Assembly: GCA_944380945.1 (NCBI GenBank)
Contig: CALWJG010000056.1
Coordinates: 1 to 9,253 of the forward strand
Direction: 5' to 3'
Origin: an uncultured Agathobaculum sp.
GTDB lineage: Bacteria; Bacillota; Clostridia; Oscillospirales; Butyricicoccaceae
Length of the DNA stretch: 9,253 nt
In this document: piece by piece, positions 5,399 to 9,253 of the stretch
How the letters are laid out: the number at the start of each line of letters is the position of its first letter
How positions within the stretch are numbered: position 1 is the stretch's first letter
The notes under the pieces: generated by a model
What the model was told of the DNA's origin: nothing
The model's input: the letters and a program-made list of their open reading frames with translations, nothing else
Database searches by the model: none
Program-made: the position numbers and the translations under genes

Positions 5399-7369
5399 AT
5401 GAAGCACATGGAAACCGTCCGCCTGACGGCATCCCAGGCACTCGTCCGCTTCCTCGAGAACCAGTATGTCAGCTACATTGACATGGACGGCAACGAGGTA
5501 GAGAGCAAGTTTGTCAAGGGCATCTTCATGCTGCCCGGCCACGGCAACGTTGTCGGCTTTGCCAACGGCGTAGAGCAGGAGCTCAAGGACATGATCGTCT
5601 ACCAGGGCAAGAACGAGCAGGGCATGGCGCTGGCCGCTGTCGGCTACGCCAAGCAGATGCGCCGCAAGGGCATCTTCGCGTGCACCTCTTCCGTCGGCCC
5701 CGGCGCCTGCAACATGGTCACCGCCGCTGCGACCGCGACCGCGAACAACATCCCCGTGCTGATCCTGCCGGGCGACATTTACGCCTCCCGTCAGCCGGAC
5801 CCGGTTCTCCAGCAGATGGAGCAGCCGCACAACCTGTCCATCTCCGCGCATGACGCGTTCCAGGCTGTCACCAAGTACTGGGGCCGCATCAACCGCCCGG
5901 AGCAGGTCATGACCGACATGATCTCCGCGATGCGCGTGCTGACCGACACCGCCAACACCGGCGCGGTTGCGATCTCCCTGCCGCAGGACGTGCAGGCGGA
6001 AGCTTATGACTATCCGGTCGACTTCTTCCAGAAGCGCGTATGGCGCATCGAGCGCCGCCCGGCGACCAAGTATGCGATCGACAAGGCTGTCGAGGCCATC
6101 AAGAACGCCAAGAAGCCGCTCCTGATCTGCGGCGGCGGCGTCCGCTATGCCGAGGCGCACAAGGTCTTCAAGAAGTTCGCTGAGGACTTCGGCATCGCCT
6201 TTGGCGAGACCCAGGCGGGCAAGAGCGCCATCGAGTGGACCCATGAGCTCAACCTGGGCGGTCTGGGCACCACCGGCGGCATCGCTGCCAACAAGCTGGC
6301 CCACGAGGCGGACGTTGTCATCGGCGTCGGCACCCGCTACACCGACTTCACCACCGCTTCCAAGTGGCTGTACCGCACGGACGCCAAGTTCGTCAACATC
6401 AACCCGTCCGAGTTCCAGGCGTACAAGATGGACGCGATCCCGGTCGTGGCGGATGCGAACGAAGCGCTGACCGCGCTCTCCGAGGCGCTCAAGGCTGTCG
6501 GCTACCACACCGACGACGCGTACGCCCAGTCTGTTGCGGCGTACCGCAAGGAGTGGAAGGACGAGGTCGACCGTCTGTTCGCCTGCACCTACACCGGCAA
6601 GGATTCCTTTGTGCCGGAGATCAACGACGCCAACCGCGAGTGCGTTGAGAAGTACATCGAGGATACCGGCTGCGATCTGTGCCAGACCACTGTTCTGGGC
6701 ACCATCAACGCCATGATCGACGACGACGCGATCGTCTGCGCTGCCGCCGGCTCGCTGCCGGGCGACATGCAGGGCCTGTGGCGTCCGCGCAAGATCAACA
6801 CCTACCACATGGAGTACGGCTACTCCTGCATGGGTTACGAGGTCGCTTCCGCGCTCGGCTCCAAGATCGCCTGCCCGGACAAGGAAGTTTACGCGATGTG
6901 CGGCGACGGCTCGTTCGACATGCTGCACTCCGAGCTGATCACCTCGGTCCAGACCGGCAACAAGATCAATGTCTGCCTGTTTGACAACGCGTCCTTCGGC
7001 TGCATCAACAACCTCGAGGTCGGTCAGGGCAACGCCTGCATCTGCACCGAGAAGAACATGCTCGAGCCGGGCGTGACCAACGGCATCCACAAGGGCAAGG
7101 TCATCCAGGTCGACTACGCGGCCATCGGCGCGGCTTACGGCTGCAAGACCTACACCGTCAAGACGATCGACGAGCTCAAGGCTGCCATCGAGGACAGCAA
7201 GAAGCAGACCGTCTCCACCCTCATCGACATCAAGGTACTGCCCAAGACCATGTCCAAGGGCTACGAGGCCTGGTGGCGTGTCGGCGTGGCGGAAGTCTCC
7301 ACCAAGCCCGAAGTACAGGCTGCCCGCAAGGTCATCGAGGACCACCTCTACGAGGCGCGTCATTATTGA
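5399..7369 (+). CDS. iolD: 3D-(3,5/4)-trihydroxycyclohexane-1,2-dione hydrolase (IolD)
   Basis: 656 residues, slightly longer than typical IolD (about 640). It is a ThDP-dependent enzyme of the acetolactate synthase superfamily that hydrolytically opens the cyclohexanedione ring made from inositol, giving 5-deoxy-glucuronate for IolB. The N-terminal pyrimidine domain carries the activating Glu (E73, in KNEQGMALAAVGYAKQ) and the SVGPGACNMVTAAATA segment. A central Rossmann-like domain follows (about 220-380, LLICGGGVRYAEA). The C-terminal domain has the ThDP/Mg signature GDGSFDMLHSELIT (from 502) ending near DNASFGCINNLE. The ribosome site AGGAGG (5384-5389) is 9 nt from ATG 5399; an ATG three codons later is possible. 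Every Lys codon is AAG, suggesting very high expression. It is cotranscribed with iolB unless the spacer hairpins terminate, and is closed by the terminator at 7406-7438. Confidence 0.94.
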   Translation: MKHMETVRLTASQALVRFLENQYVSYIDMDGNEVESKFVKGIFMLPGHGNVVGFANGVEQELKDMIVYQGKNEQGMALAAVGYAKQMRRKGIFACTSSVGPGACNMVTAAATATANNIPVLILPGDIYASRQPDPVLQQMEQPHNLSISAHDAFQAVTKYWGRINRPEQVMTDMISAMRVLTDTANTGAVAISLPQDVQAEAYDYPVDFFQKRVWRIERRPATKYAIDKAVEAIKNAKKPLLICGGGVRYAEAHKVFKKFAEDFGIAFGETQAGKSAIEWTHELNLGGLGTTGGIAANKLAHEADVVIGVGTRYTDFTTASKWLYRTDAKFVNINPSEFQAYKMDAIPVVADANEALTALSEALKAVGYHTDDAYAQSVAAYRKEWKDEVDRLFACTYTGKDSFVPEINDANRECVEKYIEDTGCDLCQTTVLGTINAMIDDDAIVCAAAGSLPGDMQGLWRPRKINTYHMEYGYSCMGYEVASALGSKIACPDKEVYAMCGDGSFDMLHSELITSVQTGNKINVCLFDNASFGCINNLEVGQGNACICTEKNMLEPGVTNGIHKGKVIQVDYAAIGAAYGCKTYTVKTIDELKAAIEDSKKQTVSTLIDIKVLPKTMSKGYEAWWRVGVAEVSTKPEVQAARKVIEDHLYEARHY

Positions 7370-7405
7370 TCCCAAGCGGACGAGTCCTGTCGTTCCCGCA
7401 GATAC

Positions 7406-7438
7406 AAAATCCCGCCGGATATTCCGGCGGGATTTTTT
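7406..7438 (+). terminator. Rho-independent terminator after iolD
   Basis: A 10-bp stem ATCCCGCCGG (7409-7418) with CCGGCGGGAT (7424-7433), extended by AAA/TTT pairing, closes a 5-nt loop and runs into TTTTTT (7433-7438). It lies 36 bases after the iolD stop and ends the iol transcript, so the downstream lipoprotein gene needs its own promoter. Confidence 0.93.
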
Positions 7439-7469
7439 GCGTCCGGGCGGGCGCTTTCCTTTTCCCGCC

Positions 7470-7501
7470 CGCTGTGGTATAATGGCTGCAGCCATTATAC
7501 C
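7470..7501. promoter_or_regulatory. Perfect 26-bp palindrome with divergent TATAAT boxes
   Basis: 7476-7501 is a perfect palindrome with no spacer (half-site GGTATAATGGCTG). Each half contains TATAAT: 7478-7483 on the plus strand, preceded by TG one base away (extended -10), and 7494-7499 on the minus strand. The plus-strand box has only TTTCCT (7455-7460) at 17 bp as a -35. It is the best promoter candidate for the lipoprotein gene, about 125 bases upstream of its start, and the palindrome could let a dimeric repressor cover it. Confidence 0.5.
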
Positions 7502-7513
7502 GCTTATTTCACA

Positions 7514-7577
7514 ATGATACCACGAGCGGCACAAAGCGGCTGCCAAGGACAAAAAAGCGCTGCCGCTGTGGTATCAT
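7514..7577. repeat. Long inverted repeat upstream of the lipoprotein gene
   Basis: Left arm 7514-7531 (ATGATACCACGAGCGGCA) pairs with right arm 7561-7577 (TGCCGCTGTGGTATCAT) with a single bulged G, enclosing a 29-nt loop. No T-run follows, so it is not a terminator. The right arm repeats, almost base for base, the sequence at 7470-7484 (CGCTGTGGTATaATG against CGCTGTGGTATcATG). The left arm could therefore pair with either, giving two mutually exclusive folds. It would lie in the 5' leader of the lipoprotein mRNA. Confidence 0.6.
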
Positions 7578-7613
7578 GAACCCAAAATTTGAATTGATTC
7601 AGGAGGAAAGAGT

Positions 7614-9080
7614 ATGCGTCCAGTCCGTTTTGCCGCCGCAGCCGTGCTGATCGGCTGTCTGACGCTCGCCGGCTGCCGGTCCGGCGGATTTCAGGACTGG
7701 TCCGTGCAGAGCAGCACGCAGGCGTTCACGACCTCGCTCGGCGCCGTGACGCGGACCGAATCCACAGCAGACAGCCGCGACGCCGCGCAGCAGCTGCGCA
7801 CCTATACCGACACCGCGGGCTGCACGGTTTATATGGGCCGCGTGACGCCGCATGACGCGTCCGACCGGCCGCAGACCGCCGCAGAATACCAGCTGTCCGG
7901 CACGCAGGGCGTGGTGCGCCACTTTGATCCGGTCTCCGGCGAGTGGGAGCTGAACACGCTCGCGGACGGCATGACGCTGGACAAGGGGATGTATTTTGTC
8001 ACCACCGATCAGGCGGAGGCGATCGTGGTTACGCCGCTCACCTATACCGGCCACGAAAACGGCATGATCGAATACCTGCCGGACTGCGACGGCACGCTGA
8101 CCATCGCGCAGACGCGCGGTGGATACAGGCTGTCGCTGTCGGTCGCCGCGCTGCCGGCCGGCACATACAGCGATTATCTCGTGCTGTGCGCGGACAGCCT
8201 GCTGATCGACTGGACGCAGGCCGAGGCGTTTGCGCGCTGGTCCAACTACCGCTTTACGGACGCCAACCGCTGGTGCTATGACGGCTATTACTACACCGCG
8301 CCGGACAGCTATTTCCCCACGGGCGAGAATTACTTCTATCCCCTGCCCGCAGCGCATATTGCAGGCAAAATGGCGCGAGACGCGGATGAGCCTGCCTGCC
8401 GTGCGCTCGGGCTGGCGATGATCGACCTCATGCGGGAAAAGCAGAACGAATACGGCTTTCTCCCCTCCGAGGCGGGCAGCGGCTGGCTGTTCGAAGATTA
8501 CGGCATCGGCCCCGGGTACTATGATACCCGCTTCAACACGGATTTCTGGCTGGCCAATCTGAACGCGGCGGAGAACTTCGGCGTGACTGAATGGCTGGAC
8601 CGCGTCCGGACCTATGCGGATTTCCTGATGGAGTTCGCTGCCGGACATCACTTCACCTTTGGTCAGGCGCCGGACGAGGGGTGGCTGATCGAGGACTACT
8701 GGCATCCGGACGGCAACCGTCCTACCCATAGTTCGCTCAACCACCACGCAGCTGAGGCAGTATTCCTCTACCGGCTGTCCAACGCGACCGGAGACGAACA
8801 GTACGCCGTCTTTGCCGACCGGATGGTGCGCGGCATCGAGCTGACCGCCGACCAGTGGCGGATGGCGGACGGCAATCTGTATTACGCCTATTTGCCGGAC
8901 GGCGCCATGATGGACGGCGACTATCCCTACCTGACCTACAACGATCTGCTCGACCTGCAGTCGCTCTACACCGCGCGGCACGGCAGCCAGAGCGCTGCAC
9001 TGCAAACGCTCATGGACAGCAAGCGTGTCTGGATGGACGCAAACGGCGTGACCGACTACAACCTCGCGCCGACCATATGA
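7614..9080 (+). CDS. Lipoprotein, probable alpha/alpha-barrel (glycan-active-like) domain
   Basis: 488 residues, exported and lipid-anchored: a basic n-region, a hydrophobic stretch and the lipobox LAGC with the modified Cys at 21. A Ser/Thr-rich linker follows. Residues about 60-200 look beta-rich (alternating short strands, TVYMGRV, YFVTTDQAEAIVVTPL). Residues about 215-488 look helical, with Trp/Tyr-rich loops such as GWLIEDYWHPDGNRP, then NHHAAEAVFLYRLSNATGDEQYAVFADRM and NLYYAYLPDG. The TGD-plus-helix pattern recalls alpha/alpha-toroid proteins such as six-hairpin glycosidases or the C-terminal domain of glucuronyl C5-epimerases. That resemblance is weak and no catalytic residues can be named, so the function is unassigned. 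ATG 7614 has AGGAGG (7601-7606) at 7 nt. It is separated from iolD by a terminator and from the next gene by another, so it is probably monocistronic. It might handle an extracellular sugar or cell-wall glycan. Confidence 0.85.
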   Translation: MRPVRFAAAAVLIGCLTLAGCRSGGFQDWSVQSSTQAFTTSLGAVTRTESTADSRDAAQQLRTYTDTAGCTVYMGRVTPHDASDRPQTAAEYQLSGTQGVVRHFDPVSGEWELNTLADGMTLDKGMYFVTTDQAEAIVVTPLTYTGHENGMIEYLPDCDGTLTIAQTRGGYRLSLSVAALPAGTYSDYLVLCADSLLIDWTQAEAFARWSNYRFTDANRWCYDGYYYTAPDSYFPTGENYFYPLPAAHIAGKMARDADEPACRALGLAMIDLMREKQNEYGFLPSEAGSGWLFEDYGIGPGYYDTRFNTDFWLANLNAAENFGVTEWLDRVRTYADFLMEFAAGHHFTFGQAPDEGWLIEDYWHPDGNRPTHSSLNHHAAEAVFLYRLSNATGDEQYAVFADRMVRGIELTADQWRMADGNLYYAYLPDGAMMDGDYPYLTYNDLLDLQSLYTARHGSQSAALQTLMDSKRVWMDANGVTDYNLAPTI

Positions 9081-9096
9081 GCCGCGCTCCCCTATG

Positions 9097-9135
9097 AAAA
9101 AAGGACGGTTTCCTTCGGGAAACCGTCCTTCTTTT
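9097..9135. terminator. Bidirectional Rho-independent terminator
   Basis: A perfect 13-bp stem (9101-9113 with 9118-9130) is capped by a stable TTCG tetraloop and flanked by AAAA (9097-9100) and CTTTT (9131-9135). It lies between the lipoprotein gene and the convergent VOC-type gene and should end both transcripts. Confidence 0.93.
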
Positions 9136-9148
9136 ATCCGTATACGTC

Positions 9149-9253
9149 TTACAGCATCTGCAGCAGCTCGATCTGTTCGCCGGACGGGCCGGTGAAAAAC
9201 CAGTTCTGCAGGCCGCCGAACAGGTCGGGCAGCACGCGCTTTTCCGGCGTCAT
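9149..9253 (-). CDS. VOC/glyoxalase-family protein, C-terminal end (partial)
   Basis: Only the last 34 codons and the TAA stop are inside the window; the gene continues past its right edge. The visible end, NWFFTGPSGEQIELLQML, matches the closing strand of vicinal-oxygen-chelate (glyoxalase/bleomycin-resistance) proteins, in which the Glu of the GExIEL motif is a metal ligand. The reading frame happens to open with ATG at 9253, but a 34-residue protein would lack the rest of the fold, so this is taken as an internal Met. The substrate cannot be predicted from this fragment. Confidence 0.7.
   Translation of the reverse strand: MTPEKRVLPDLFGGLQNWFFTGPSGEQIELLQML

Noticed and set aside
5114..7552. 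An 812-codon open frame on the minus strand opposite iolD and the iolB end
   Set aside because: It mirrors iolD exactly where codon bias removes antisense stops, has Val/Asp/Leu/Gly/Arg-rich low-complexity protein sequence with no recognisable domain, and runs through the iolD terminator. iolD on the other strand is unmistakable.
7599..9005. A 468-codon minus-strand frame opposite the lipoprotein gene
   Set aside because: The plus-strand frame has a strong ribosome site, a lipobox and varied protein composition; the minus frame is Arg/Val/Gly-rich with no motif.

Overview
The window looks like chromosomal DNA from a GC-rich anaerobic Firmicute, plausibly a gut Oscillospirales or related clostridium. 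The reasons are strong AGGAGG-type ribosome binding sites, near-consensus TATAAT boxes in AT-rich gaps between GC-rich genes, a transketolase split into two proteins, a type II lipoprotein signal, and inositol-catabolism genes. This placement is inference; there is no rRNA or other marker in the window.

Layout. (1) Positions 1-1883, minus strand: a two-gene operon for a split transketolase, N-terminal subunit (1032-1883) then C-terminal subunit (52-1017), closed by a terminator at 3-34. (2) 1884-2395: a 512-base AT-rich divergent control region with three candidate inverted-repeat operators. (3) 2396-3151, plus: a DeoR-family sugar regulator with its own terminator. (4) 3225-4106, minus: an AraC-family regulator with an N-terminal cupin sensor. 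(5) 4107-4436: a second divergent control region with a symmetric bidirectional -10 element, a 12-base inverted repeat pair and a near-consensus promoter. (6) 4437-5243 and 5399-7369, plus: iolB (5-deoxy-glucuronate isomerase) and iolD (trihydroxycyclohexanedione hydrolase), separated by a 155-base GC-rich spacer full of hairpins. (7) 7370-7613: a terminator followed by an unusual palindromic intergenic element. (8) 7614-9080, plus: a lipoprotein with a probable alpha/alpha-barrel domain of unassigned function. (9) 9149-9253, minus: the end of a probable VOC/glyoxalase-family gene, convergent with the lipoprotein gene across a shared terminator.

How it fits together. IolD opens the inositol-derived ring and IolB isomerises the resulting 5-deoxy-glucuronate, so this is part of a myo-inositol (or related cyclitol) pathway. 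The usual partners (IolG, IolE, IolC, IolJ, a transporter) are not in the window. The nearby split transketolase could feed the carbon into pentose phosphates or act in a variant pathway; the sequence alone does not decide this. The DeoR protein lies divergent to the transketolase pair and the AraC protein divergent to iolB, so each regulator probably controls its divergent neighbour.

I found no CRISPR array, insertion sequence, prophage, tRNA or rRNA. The least explained parts are the two perfect 26-base palindromes (5335-5360 and 7476-7501), the multi-hairpin element at 7470-7577, and the lipoprotein.
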